From assembly GCF_022230925.1 (NCBI RefSeq), contig NZ_JAKKFH010000045.1, forward strand, positions 62,001 to 126,000: 64,000 nt of DNA, given 5' to 3'. Position 1 is the stretch's first letter. Each line of letters opens with the position of its first letter. Below the pieces are notes generated by a model. The model did no database searches and had not been told where the DNA came from. It worked only from the letters and a program-made list of their open reading frames with translations. The DNA comes from Micromonospora alfalfae. Its GTDB lineage: Bacteria > Actinomycetota > Actinomycetes > Mycobacteriales > Micromonosporaceae. Below are positions 27,296 through 35,369 of this stretch, one piece after another. The position numbers were made by a program, and so were the translations under genes.

Positions 27296-28009
27296 GTGAC
27301 CGACACCCCAGCGGCGCTGCGCGAGGCGCACCACGCGGACGTCTCCGGCGGCTGGCTGCGCCCGGCCGTCTTCGGCGCGATGGACGGCCTGGTCACCAAC
27401 ATCGCCCTGATCGCCGGTGTCGGCGGCGGCGGGGTGTCGCCCCGCAGCATCGTGCTCACCGGCAGCGCCGGCCTTGTCGCCGGTGCGATCTCCATGGGCC
27501 TCGGCGAGTACACGAGCGTGCGCTCCGCCAACGAGCAGGTTGCCGCCGAGGTGGCCAAGGAACGCCGGGAACTGGAACGGCACCCCGAGGCGGAGGCCCG
27601 GGAGCTGGCCGACGCGTGGGTGGCCAGGGGCCTGCCCCGGGACCTCGCCACCCAGGTCGCCGAGGCGGTGCGGCGCGACCCGGAGGAGGCGCTGCGGGTA
27701 CACGTCCGCGAGGAGTTGGGCGTCGACCCCGACGACCAGCCCAGCCCGTGGGCCGCGGCGATCTCGTCGTTCCTGTTCTTCTCGCTCGGCGCGCTGGTCC
27801 CGCTGCTGCCGTACCTGCTCGGCACCACCGAACTGTGGCTGGCGCTCGCCGTCGGCGGGCTCGGGCTGTTCGTCGCCGGTGCCGTGGTGGCCCGATTCAC
27901 CCACCGTCCCTGGTGGACCAGTGGGCTGCGCCAACTGCTACTGGGCGCGGCGGCGGCCGGCGCCACCTACCTGATCGGCTCGCTGATCGGCGTACCGGGC
28001 GGGCTGTGA
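27296..28009 (+). CDS. VIT1/CCC1-family metal transporter
   Basis: A 237-residue membrane protein. VFGAMDGLVTNIALIAGVGGGG and GLVAGAISMGLGEYTSVRSANEQ are the two family signature helices. A cytosolic helical segment (about residues 80-150) with E..R..L.RHPEAEARELAD follows, then three C-terminal helices. Relatives carry Fe2+/Mn2+ out of the cytosol or into stores. GTG 27296 is preceded by GAAGGGCAGG. It lies 55 nt after map, with the dispersed repeat between them. Confidence 0.88.
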   Translation: MTDTPAALREAHHADVSGGWLRPAVFGAMDGLVTNIALIAGVGGGGVSPRSIVLTGSAGLVAGAISMGLGEYTSVRSANEQVAAEVAKERRELERHPEAEARELADAWVARGLPRDLATQVAEAVRRDPEEALRVHVREELGVDPDDQPSPWAAAISSFLFFSLGALVPLLPYLLGTTELWLALAVGGLGLFVAGAVVARFTHRPWWTSGLRQLLLGAAAAGATYLIGSLIGVPGGL

Positions 28010-28015
28010 CGCGCG

Positions 28016-28744
28016 TCAGGTGCTGAGCAGCTCGTCGATCGTGCCGTCGACGGCGCGACCACGGGCGGCCAACTCCTCGGCCTGCCGGGCCAGCACCACA
28101 CCCACCTCGGTCATGTCCGCCCCGGCCAACCCGGTGCGCCGCACCGCGTCCCCCGGGTCACGGAAGTAGGTGCGACTCAGCAGACCGGTCACCGTGGCCG
28201 CCGCCAGCCGGGCCTCACCGAGCATCAGCAGAGCCTGATCGGTCTCGTACCACTCGGCCAGCCGGGCCGCCCGGGAGTGCGCCGCGCTGCCCCGGTACCA
28301 CGCCTGGCGAGCCGCGGTGCTGAACTCCGCCGGCCGGGCTCGCGCCAGCCGGCCGAGGTGCTCGTCGCGCAGCGTCCGCAACCAGCCCGTCGGATCGTGC
28401 AACGCCTGCGTGGTGACGTACCGGTCGGCGGTCAGCGGCCAGAGCGGGGAGAGCACCCGGGCCTGGGCCAGGTAGTCCTCGGCGGAGGCCACTGTCAGAT
28501 CGACGAGAACCCCGTCCACCCGCCGGGTCGCCGGTGACGGGCCGGACCCGGGTCGATAGGTGACCACCAGCATTCCGGCCTCGCGGTCCCCGCCGCCGTC
28601 GTCGTCCCCGTGCGCCAGAGGCCCGTGCACCGCGATCGCCAGCGCATCGGCCGGGAACCGGCGTCGGACCGCCTCGGCGACCCGCTCCGCGACCGTCCAC
28701 CGTCGATCGTCGAGGCCCCTGTCGACGCCGGCCTGCTCACTCAT
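28016..28744 (-). CDS. Nucleotidyltransferase-like protein
   Basis: A 242-residue protein. The first half resembles the MNT nucleotidyltransferase fold: ALAIAVHGPLAHGDDDGGGDREAGMLVV sits where the GSxxxGxxxxxSDxD loop is expected, and VDGVLVDLTVAS provides a third acidic strand. The key Gly-Ser and Asp-x-Asp are only loosely matched, so activity is doubtful. The C-terminal half is all helical (HEPN-like or KNT-C-like). The gene converges on the VIT gene with 6 nt between stops and has a repeat copy in its upstream region. Confidence 0.55.
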   Translation of the reverse strand: MSEQAGVDRGLDDRRWTVAERVAEAVRRRFPADALAIAVHGPLAHGDDDGGGDREAGMLVVTYRPGSGPSPATRRVDGVLVDLTVASAEDYLAQARVLSPLWPLTADRYVTTQALHDPTGWLRTLRDEHLGRLARARPAEFSTAARQAWYRGSAAHSRAARLAEWYETDQALLMLGEARLAAATVTGLLSRTYFRDPGDAVRRTGLAGADMTEVGVVLARQAEELAARGRAVDGTIDELLST

Positions 28745-28756
28745 CGGACCAGCTCT

Positions 28757-28803
28757 GTTCGCGGCTGCGGGGCTCGTAACCCCGGCTCACTCCTCGCGCT
28801 CAC
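28757..28803 (-). repeat. 47-bp dispersed repeat, copy 3 (minus strand)
   Basis: On the minus strand it reads GTGAGCGCGAGGAGTGAGCC and ends CAGCCGCGAAC, the same length as the copy at 20739 with only a few substitutions. It sits 34 nt after the stop of the F420-type oxidoreductase gene and just before the nucleotidyltransferase-like start. Confidence 0.8.
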
Positions 28804-28836
28804 GGGACCACCTCGCCTTGGCTACCGAGCGTCAGC

Positions 28837-29337
28837 CTAGCCAGCCGACGGCGGAGCTTCGGGCGCGCCGCGCCCGGTCGGGGCCAGCCGGAAAATGTGG
28901 ATCTCCCGGCCACCGGCCCGCTGCACGTACGTGTGGTACGCGGGCCACGCGGTGACCAGAAGCTGCCACAACCGGTCCCGTTCGACGCCGGAGGCCCGCT
29001 CGGCCCGCACCGCGACCCGCCGGCCCTTCACGTCCACCTCGGCGGCCGGGTCGGCGAGCAGGTTCATCGCCCAGCCGGGGTGGTGGGTCTGCCCCCAGTT
29101 GGAGCCGATCACCACGTACGCGTCGCCGTCGGGCACGTAGAGCAGCGGATTGCTGCGGGGCTTGCCGGAGCGGCGGCCCGTTGTGGTGATCAGCAGGGAG
29201 GGGAGCAGGCCGAGCGCGACCACCCGGCCCCGGGTGAGTCGACCAACCATCCGATCGGCCGGAACCAGCAGGCGCGCTGTGGCGCCGAACCAGCGATGAT
29301 GACCGACTCGACGGACGACATTCCTGAGCACTGACAC
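28837..29337 (-). CDS. Deazaflavin (F420)-dependent nitroreductase-family protein
   Basis: A 166-residue split-barrel protein of the Ddn family. LLITTTGRRSGKPRSNPLLY, VIGSNWGQTHHPGWAMNLLADPAAEV and the C-terminal LWQLLVTAWPAYHTYVQRAGGREI are the characteristic segments. Members use reduced F420 to reduce quinones or nitro compounds. The GTG at 29337 gives the usual N-terminus. CAGACT lies 7 nt upstream, compatible with a leaderless message. Confidence 0.88.
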   Translation of the reverse strand: MSVLRNVVRRVGHHRWFGATARLLVPADRMVGRLTRGRVVALGLLPSLLITTTGRRSGKPRSNPLLYVPDGDAYVVIGSNWGQTHHPGWAMNLLADPAAEVDVKGRRVAVRAERASGVERDRLWQLLVTAWPAYHTYVQRAGGREIHIFRLAPTGRGAPEAPPSAG

Positions 29338-29411
29338 GTCGGTCAGTCTGCCGGCTGCCCGGCCCCGGCGGCACCCCCGCGCGGTCCAGTTTCGGTCGCC
29401 CCGCGGATCGG

Positions 29412-32192
29412 TCAGTCCAGCCGCCGTTCGATCGGCAGTCGGGCCCGGGTGAACAGGCCCGCCCCGAGCATCGCCACCACCGGCACCAGCACCAGGACCC
29501 CGAGCGCGGGCCAGGGCACCAGAAACGGGTACGGATCGGTTACCGGCCAGTCACTGGCGTACTGCCGGTTCACCGAGACCAGCACGATCGCGGCGGTGCC
29601 GAGGCCGGCCACGATGCCGAGCACCGAACCGAGACCGGCGATCACCCCGGCCTGGCAGATCGCCAGCAGCCGGCGTACCGCTGGGGCCGCGCCGACGGCC
29701 GCGAGGGTGGTCAGTTCGGCTCGTCCCTCGGCGGCGGCGAGCGCGGTCGCGACCCCGGCCGCCCCCACCGTGATCAGCCCGGCCGCCGCCGCGAGCAGCA
29801 GGAGCAGCGGTGAGACGTCGCGCGGCGGGCCGCCGGTCTCCACGCTCAGCGAGAGCGTCCCGAAGGGCCGCAGGGCGGCGGCGAACCGTGCCTGTTGCTC
29901 CTCGTCGGGCGGGGTCGTGGTGCCGATCACCCAGCCGGTCGGGGACCAGCTCAGGCCGAGTTGTCGGGCCGCGGTGGTGGACAGCATCAGGCGGGACTGG
30001 CCGGTCGCCCCGGGCAGCGCGTACCCGGGAAGGTCAAGAACGGTCTCCCGGTCCGGGGCGGCCTCCCTCTCGCGGACCCGGACGGTCACCAGGCCGTCGT
30101 GCAGGTAGCGCGGGTCGGTCACCACCACGCCGCCGGCCCGCAGCACCGCTGTGGCGGCGGCGGTCGCGGCCGGGTCCGCGCCGGTGAGCAGGGGGAGCGC
30201 CGTCCCGTCGTCGACTCCGGGCTCGACGTAGCCGCCGAAGTAGTCCGTCTCGCGGGTCTGGCAGCGGGGATCCGCGCGGGCCTGCTGGCGGTGCGCCTCG
30301 GGGAGTTGAACACCCGGCTGCCAGGGGCAGGCCCGGGTCGGCGGGAGCACTGGCGCGATGTCGCAGTAGCCGGTGCGTTCCGTCCCGCAGCTCGGTGTCT
30401 GCACCGGGGCGACCGCGCCGACCCCGAGCTGATTCCGGGCCGCGTCGGTGATCTGGGCCAGCGTGGGCTGCCCGGTCGTTCCGACCGGGTAGACCAGTAC
30501 GTGGCCGGTCGGCAGCGCCGGTCGGTAGGCGCGAGCTTCCCGGGCGCCGTCGCTGGCCAGGTATCCGCCGAGGGCGACACTGCTGGCGACGGCGGCCATC
30601 ACCGCGCAGATGGCCGGTGCCGCGGCGGCCCGGTTGCGGCTGGCATCGCGCAGCGCGATCCGTGGTGCCAGCGGCAACACCCGGCCGAGGCGGGCGAGCG
30701 CCCCGAGCAGCGTGGGTGTGCAGCAGACCAGGCCCAACTCGCCGAGGATCAGCCCGGTGAGGATCACCGCCGGGGAGGTCTGGGTGGCCCCGAACGCCGC
30801 CAGCCCCGCCCCGCCGACCACCAGCGCCAGTCCGAGGGCCAACCACCGCCCCGGGGATTTCGCCGGGGTGCGTCGTCCGGCGAGCCCGGCGCTGACGTCC
30901 TGCCGGGCGGCGGTCCACGCCGGTGCCAGCGCCGCGAGCACCCCGGCCAGCACCGCGACGCCACCGAGCAGGACCAGCGCGCTCGGCCAGCAGCGGTAGC
31001 CGCCGAAGCGGGCGCTGAAGACGTACTGCTCCATCAGCGGGCGACCGGCGAACGCCGCGCCGACGCCGACCAGCAGGCCGGCGGCGGCCCCCAGCACACC
31101 CAGCACCACACCGTCGGCCAGTACGACCCGGCGAAGCTGGGCGGCGTCCCCGCCCGCCACCGCTACCAGCGCCAGGTCCCGTCGACGGCGACGGACGCCG
31201 ACGGCGAAGGCCGGCCCGACCAGCAGGACGACCTCCAGCAGCCCGAGGCCGGCGATCAGGACGCCGGTGCTCAGGTCGTTGGGGTTGTCTCCCATGATCG
31301 AACCGAGCCACGTCCGGTCCGCTCCGGGCGCCGAGCCGGTCGGGTGTCGCGCGGTGACCACCACCCCGCTGTCGTTGAGCCGGGACACCAGCGCAGCGTC
31401 GACGGTGCCCGGCACGTCCGCCAGCCAGACACCGTCCGGGTCCGGCCCCGGACCGGTCGACGGCACGGCACCCGGATGCAGCGCCACCACCGGTCCGAGG
31501 TCGTCGGGAAACTCGACCACCCCCACCACCGTGTACGCCCTGCTCCCGTCGGCGGCGGCCACGGCGCGGCCGAGGCGCAGGTCCAGGCGGCGCAGCGCCA
31601 CCGGGCTGACCGCGACCTCACCGGGCTGTTGCGGTGCCCGGCCGGCCCGGAACCGCACCAGCCCGCGGGCCAACGGATCGGTGAGGTCCAGCACCCGACC
31701 GTCCACTACCTCGTCGCGGTGCGGGCCGCGCAGTGTCAGCGGAACGCGCTGACGCACCTCGGTGACCCGGCTGCCCGGCCCGAGCAGTGCGGTCAGCCGT
31801 GCCGCGGTGACCTTCGCGCAGAACTCGCCGTCGCGGGTGTACCAGCCCTCACCCCACTCGTCCTGCCCCACCGGGGCGTTCGCGATCCACTGCAACTGCG
31901 CGTCGGCCACCCCGAGCCGGCGGTCGACGCGTTCCTCCGGGGTCAGCTCGGCCATGTCGTAGCTCGCCGCCAGGAAGGCCAGCGCCGCCACCGGCATGGC
32001 GATCATCGCGAGCACCAGGGCGGTCCGCCGTCGGGCTCGGCGTGACTCCCGTCGGGCGATCCGCAGCGCCGCCCGCCAGGAGCCGGTCAGCTCGGCGAAC
32101 CGCCGCCGGCCGACCGGGGCGGGCGGTGGGACCAGCCGCGGCGACGCGGTGTCGGCCCGGCCGAGGGCCCGCGTCGGGCGGCGGATGGTCAC
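29412..32192 (-). CDS. FtsX/MacB-type ABC transporter permease
   Basis: A 926-residue membrane protein with two FtsX-like units: one N-terminal helix (about 60-80), a large extracytoplasmic domain, a first helical bundle (about 290-440), a second bundle with another large outside domain, and C-terminal helices (about 805-915). The second outside domain holds clustered cysteines (SCGTERTGYC, RACPWQ, RCQTRE) that may form disulfides. It is encoded with a 4-nt overlap after the ATPase gene and belongs to the PadR operon. Such systems export peptides or lipids or act in antibiotic detoxification; the substrate is unknown. Confidence 0.88.
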   Translation of the reverse strand: MTIRRPTRALGRADTASPRLVPPPAPVGRRRFAELTGSWRAALRIARRESRRARRRTALVLAMIAMPVAALAFLAASYDMAELTPEERVDRRLGVADAQLQWIANAPVGQDEWGEGWYTRDGEFCAKVTAARLTALLGPGSRVTEVRQRVPLTLRGPHRDEVVDGRVLDLTDPLARGLVRFRAGRAPQQPGEVAVSPVALRRLDLRLGRAVAAADGSRAYTVVGVVEFPDDLGPVVALHPGAVPSTGPGPDPDGVWLADVPGTVDAALVSRLNDSGVVVTARHPTGSAPGADRTWLGSIMGDNPNDLSTGVLIAGLGLLEVVLLVGPAFAVGVRRRRRDLALVAVAGGDAAQLRRVVLADGVVLGVLGAAAGLLVGVGAAFAGRPLMEQYVFSARFGGYRCWPSALVLLGGVAVLAGVLAALAPAWTAARQDVSAGLAGRRTPAKSPGRWLALGLALVVGGAGLAAFGATQTSPAVILTGLILGELGLVCCTPTLLGALARLGRVLPLAPRIALRDASRNRAAAAPAICAVMAAVASSVALGGYLASDGAREARAYRPALPTGHVLVYPVGTTGQPTLAQITDAARNQLGVGAVAPVQTPSCGTERTGYCDIAPVLPPTRACPWQPGVQLPEAHRQQARADPRCQTRETDYFGGYVEPGVDDGTALPLLTGADPAATAAATAVLRAGGVVVTDPRYLHDGLVTVRVREREAAPDRETVLDLPGYALPGATGQSRLMLSTTAARQLGLSWSPTGWVIGTTTPPDEEQQARFAAALRPFGTLSLSVETGGPPRDVSPLLLLLAAAAGLITVGAAGVATALAAAEGRAELTTLAAVGAAPAVRRLLAICQAGVIAGLGSVLGIVAGLGTAAIVLVSVNRQYASDWPVTDPYPFLVPWPALGVLVLVPVVAMLGAGLFTRARLPIERRLD

Positions 32193-32923
32193 CGGTCGCT
32201 GCCGGACAGCAGTTGCTCGACACTGCCCAGCGGTGCCGTCGTGTCGACGAGGACGCCGTCGCGGAGGAACACCACCCGGTCGGCCCAGCCGGCGTGCCGC
32301 GCCTCGTGGGTGACCAGCACTCCGGCGGCGCCCGCGTCGATCCGGCGGCGCAGCAGGTGCAGCACCGCCTCACCGGTCTGGGAGTCCAGCGCCCCGGTGG
32401 GCTCGTCGGCGAGGACCAGCCGGCGTTCGCCCACCAGCGCGCGGGCGATGGCCACCCGCTGCTGCTGCCCGCCGGAGAGTTGGTCCGGGAAACGGTCGCC
32501 CAACGCGGGTAGCCCCACCTCGGTGAGCGCGGCCATGGCCAGTGCGCGGGCCCGACGTCCGCTGGTCCCGTCGAGTTCCAACGGGAGCGCCACGTTCTCC
32601 AGTGCGCTCAGACTGCCCAGCAGGTTGAGCTGCTGGAAGATGTAGCCGATCCGACGGCGGCGCAGCTGGGCCAGCCCGCGGCGGTCCAGCGCCCCCAGCG
32701 GCTGCCCCTCGACCCGGACCTCGCCGCCGGTCGGACGGTCCAACCCACCGGCGAGAGCCAGCAGCGTCGATTTGCCGGAGCCGGACGGCCCCATCACGGC
32801 GACCAGCTCGCCGGGCCGGACGACCAGGCTGACGCCGCGCAGCGCGTGCACCGCCGCCGGCCCGACGCCATGGGTGCGGTGGACGGCGCGTAGGTCCAGC
32901 ACCGCGTCGTCCGATCCGCTCAC
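32189..32923 (-). CDS. ABC transporter ATPase (LolD/MacB type)
   Basis: A 244-residue ATPase with Walker A GPSGSGKSTLLAL, Q-loop IFQQLNLLGSLSALENV, signature LSGGQQQRVAIARAL, Walker B LVLADEPTGALD and VTHEARHA. This is the typical partner of FtsX-like permeases. GTG 32923 is chosen because GAGGAGG lies just upstream and the codon overlaps the PadR stop by 4 nt. The ATG at 32947 would overlap PadR by 28 nt. Confidence 0.93.
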   Translation of the reverse strand: MSGSDDAVLDLRAVHRTHGVGPAAVHALRGVSLVVRPGELVAVMGPSGSGKSTLLALAGGLDRPTGGEVRVEGQPLGALDRRGLAQLRRRRIGYIFQQLNLLGSLSALENVALPLELDGTSGRRARALAMAALTEVGLPALGDRFPDQLSGGQQQRVAIARALVGERRLVLADEPTGALDSQTGEAVLHLLRRRIDAGAAGVLVTHEARHAGWADRVVFLRDGVLVDTTAPLGSVEQLLSGSDR

Positions 32924-33522
32924 CGTCTTGCCTCCTCGCCGGCCCATCGAGCCGCGTCCCGCGCGTCGGGGTCATCGGGTCGGGAAGCGGGAGGCGCCGG
33001 GCCGCTGGGTTGATGCCGGACCAGACTGGTCTCGCAGTGGTCCAGCCAGCGCACCTCGGCCTCGGCCTGGAACACCATCGAGTCCAGTACGAGGCGCCAG
33101 GGAAGGTCCTCCGGCCGGTTGCTGCCGTACTTCAACCGGGTCAACTCCTGAAGGGCCCGCATCGTCGCGCTGCGTTGGGCCTGCACCACCGACCGGACGT
33201 CGACCCCGGGGGTGGTCAGCGCCAGCGCCAGCTTGATCGCCAGCTCGTCACGGGGGCGGTCGGTACGGCTGATCGGGGTGGCGAACCACAGCGCCAGGTC
33301 CGCCCGGCCGGCGTCGGTGATCTCGTACGGGCGCTGCCCGGCCTCGCTCTCCGGCAACGGGCGCACCAGACCGTCCCGTTCCAGCCGGGACAGCGTGGTG
33401 TAGACCTGCCCGATGTTCAGTGGCCAGGTCGAGCCGGTCGACTCCTCGAACGCGGCGCGCAGCTGGTAGCCGTACATCTGGCCGCGTTCGAGCAGGGCGA
33501 GCAACCCGTGACGGATGGACAT
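32920..33522 (-). CDS. PadR-family transcriptional regulator
   Basis: A 200-residue regulator. Residues 1-85 form the winged helix (RHGLLALLERGQMYGYQLRAAFE, GQVYTTLSRLERDGLV, RPYEITDAGRADLALWF). The C-terminal 110 residues are the helical dimerisation domain. It is the first gene of a three-gene operon with an ABC ATPase and a permease, the usual context for PadR proteins that repress transporters until a ligand binds. A dyad 10-32 nt upstream of its start suggests autoregulation. Confidence 0.92.
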   Translation of the reverse strand: MSIRHGLLALLERGQMYGYQLRAAFEESTGSTWPLNIGQVYTTLSRLERDGLVRPLPESEAGQRPYEITDAGRADLALWFATPISRTDRPRDELAIKLALALTTPGVDVRSVVQAQRSATMRALQELTRLKYGSNRPEDLPWRLVLDSMVFQAEAEVRWLDHCETSLVRHQPSGPAPPASRPDDPDARDAARWAGEEARR

Positions 33523-33531
33523 GGAAACGGA

Positions 33532-33554
33532 GTATGCATACCTGGTATGCGTAC
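33532..33554 (-). promoter_or_regulatory. Probable PadR operator
   Basis: A 23-bp dyad, GTATGCATACC-T-GGTATGCGTAC, in which 10 of 11 base pairs match. The left half contains a perfect 10-bp palindrome GTATGCATAC. It lies 10-32 nt upstream of the PadR start and is AT-rich against a GC-rich background. Assignment to PadR is inferred from location and symmetry. Confidence 0.7.
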
Positions 33555-33574
33555 CGCAACCGGAGTGGACCGGC

Positions 33575-34012
33575 TCAGGTCGGTCGACCGGGAAACGGGA
33601 CGGTCAGCGGGGTCAGCCCCGCAGTCTTCCGCCACCGGGTGGCCCGCACCGCGTACTCGACCAGGGCGGCAAGCGCCTGGTCCCGTTCGGCGCCGGTGGT
33701 GGACGCCAGGGCGGCCCGCCAGTGCGCGGCCGTGCGCTCCTCCACCTCGACGGCGAGCCGCAGGGCGCTGGCCCGGTCGGTGACCGGGAACGGCAGGGCG
33801 TACCCGGCGCGGTCCGGCGGGACGACGCCGCCGGCAGTGGTGAGCTGTACCACCAGCGCGTCGCGCCGGTGCCGATGCGCGGCCTCCGCCTGGCGTGCCG
33901 CGTCCCGTGCCGCTCCGCTGAGCCGGACACCGATCCGTCCGTAGGCGTAGATGGCCGCGTACTCGGCGGACAGGGCGGAGGCGAGTGCCTCCCCGGCGGA
34001 CGGCTGCCTCAC
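33575..34012 (-). CDS. DUF4439 ferritin-like protein
   Basis: A 145-residue, all-helical protein. ALASALSAEYAAIYAYGRIGVRL with AEAAHRHRRDALVVQL, and the C-terminal VEVEERTAAHWRAALA, place Glu and His residues as in a ferritin-like four-helix bundle. Family members are actinobacterial and of unknown function, and metal binding is plausible but unproven. Its ATG overlaps the stop of the upstream lipoprotein gene by 4 nt. Confidence 0.82.
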   Translation of the reverse strand: MRQPSAGEALASALSAEYAAIYAYGRIGVRLSGAARDAARQAEAAHRHRRDALVVQLTTAGGVVPPDRAGYALPFPVTDRASALRLAVEVEERTAAHWRAALASTTGAERDQALAALVEYAVRATRWRKTAGLTPLTVPFPGRPT

Positions 34013-34536
34013 TTCAGTGCCTCCTGATGAGTCGCCCGGGCGGCGACGATCGACCCGAGCAGTGCCGCCCGCTCCGCTGGCGCTGCGGCGCAGGCGGCGG
34101 CGGCGGACTGCTGGGCGGTCTTCTCCAGAGCCCGCAGGGCGGCGCGCGCGCCGTTCGGATCGGCGGCCGGTGCGGTGGTCGGGGCGGCGGGGGCCGCCGA
34201 CGGCACTGTCACCCCGATCACCCGGGCCAGCTCGGCGGCGTGCGCGGTGTGCGTCTCGGCGATCGGGTTGAGCCGGTCGGCGAGCTCGGGATGGGCGGTC
34301 GCGTTCGCCCGGTACGCGGCGGCCAGCGCGAGTGACTCGTCCACCATCGGCCGCAGCGGGTCGGGCGGCGGGGCTGGTTGGTCGTCGCGGTCGAAAAGAT
34401 CACAGCCGGTCAGCGGCGTCACGGTGCCGCCGAGCACCAGCAGCGCCCCGACCCCCAGGAGCTTTCGCCGGGAATGTCCGGATGCTTGGTCGCGCTGTGT
34501 CGTTCTGCCGATCCCCACCGGCCAAGTCAACACCAT
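34009..34536 (-). CDS. Tat-type lipoprotein with a ferritin-like helical domain
   Basis: A 175-residue protein from ATG 34536. SRRKLLG (about 22-28) is a twin-arginine motif, followed by a hydrophobic core and the lipobox LTGC (Cys45), so it is probably exported folded and lipid-anchored. The mature part is helical with Glu and His residues (ESLALAAAYRANATAHPE, ETHTAHAAELARVIG), like a second ferritin-like bundle. It is translationally coupled to the DUF4439 gene, suggesting one complex or pathway. The start is uncertain because no clear ribosome-binding site is seen. Confidence 0.7.
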   Translation of the reverse strand: MVLTWPVGIGRTTQRDQASGHSRRKLLGVGALLVLGGTVTPLTGCDLFDRDDQPAPPPDPLRPMVDESLALAAAYRANATAHPELADRLNPIAETHTAHAAELARVIGVTVPSAAPAAPTTAPAADPNGARAALRALEKTAQQSAAAACAAAPAERAALLGSIVAARATHQEALK

Positions 34537-34691
34537 CCGTGCCGGTCCGGGGGTCACCGGCGTCGGTGCGCCGCCCGGTCCGCCGCCGGGCAGGCGCGTT
34601 ACGCTCTGCGCAACCACCGGCGTGTCCACTCCGGTGGCGTGCCGGCATGGCGGGACCACGGGTCCCCGTCGACCAGGGAAAGGGTGCGGAG

Positions 34692-35369
34692 ATGACGCAG
34701 CGTGGCCGTGCCACCAGGCCGACGGGTCGACCCCGCGGTGCGGCGGGCCCCCGCGGCGGTGACCTCGCCGCCCGACGGGACCGACTGCGGGCCGTAATCG
34801 AGCCGGTGGTCAACGACGCCGGCTACGACCTGGAGGACCTGTCGGTTTCCCGGGCCGGCCGACGGCACGTGGTGCGGGTGATGGTGGACACCGACGGCGG
34901 GATCGACCTGGACGCCGTCGCTGACGTCTCCCGCGCGGTCTCGGCGGCGCTGGACGCCGCGGAGGAGACCGGTGGCGACATCGTCGCCGGCGAGTACCAG
35001 TTGGAAGTCAGCTCGCCCGGCGTCGACCGACCGCTCACCCTGCCCCGTCACTGGCGGCGCAACGTGGGTCGACTGGTCAAGGTGACCGCCCGGGGGGCGG
35101 CCGCGCTGCCCGGTCAGCGGGGCGAGCAGCCCGCCGGTGACCGTCAGCTGACCGGCCGGGTGGTCGCGGCCGACGACGAGGGCGTGCACCTGGAGACCGA
35201 CGACGGCCGCGCCGCCTGGGCGTACGCCCAGCTGGGCCCGGGCCGCGTGCAGGTCGAGTTCACCCGGCTCGCCGAGCTCGGTGAGCCGGACGACGCGGAC
35301 GATTCCGACGAGTTCGACGATTCAGATGACATCGACGACGAAGATGATGTGGAGGACGAGGAGAGGTGA
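34692..35369 (+). CDS. rimP: Ribosome maturation factor RimP
   Basis: A 225-residue protein with the RimP N-terminal domain (VIEPVVNDAGYDLEDLSVSRAG...VMVDTDGGIDLD, SSPGVDRPLT) and the SH3-like C-domain (LTGRVVAADDEGVHLETDDG). RimP assists 30S maturation. The last 30 residues are almost wholly Asp/Glu/Ser, longer and more acidic than typical. It starts the rimP-nusA-ylxR-infB run, its stop overlapping the nusA GTG by 4 nt. Confidence 0.93.
   Translation: MTQRGRATRPTGRPRGAAGPRGGDLAARRDRLRAVIEPVVNDAGYDLEDLSVSRAGRRHVVRVMVDTDGGIDLDAVADVSRAVSAALDAAEETGGDIVAGEYQLEVSSPGVDRPLTLPRHWRRNVGRLVKVTARGAAALPGQRGEQPAGDRQLTGRVVAADDEGVHLETDDGRAAWAYAQLGPGRVQVEFTRLAELGEPDDADDSDEFDDSDDIDDEDDVEDEER

Noticed and set aside
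32189..32947. ATG at 32947 as the start of the ABC ATPase
   Set aside because: GTG 32923 has a strong GAGGAGG and a 4-nt overlap with the PadR stop, whereas the ATG would overlap PadR by 28 nt without a ribosome-binding site.
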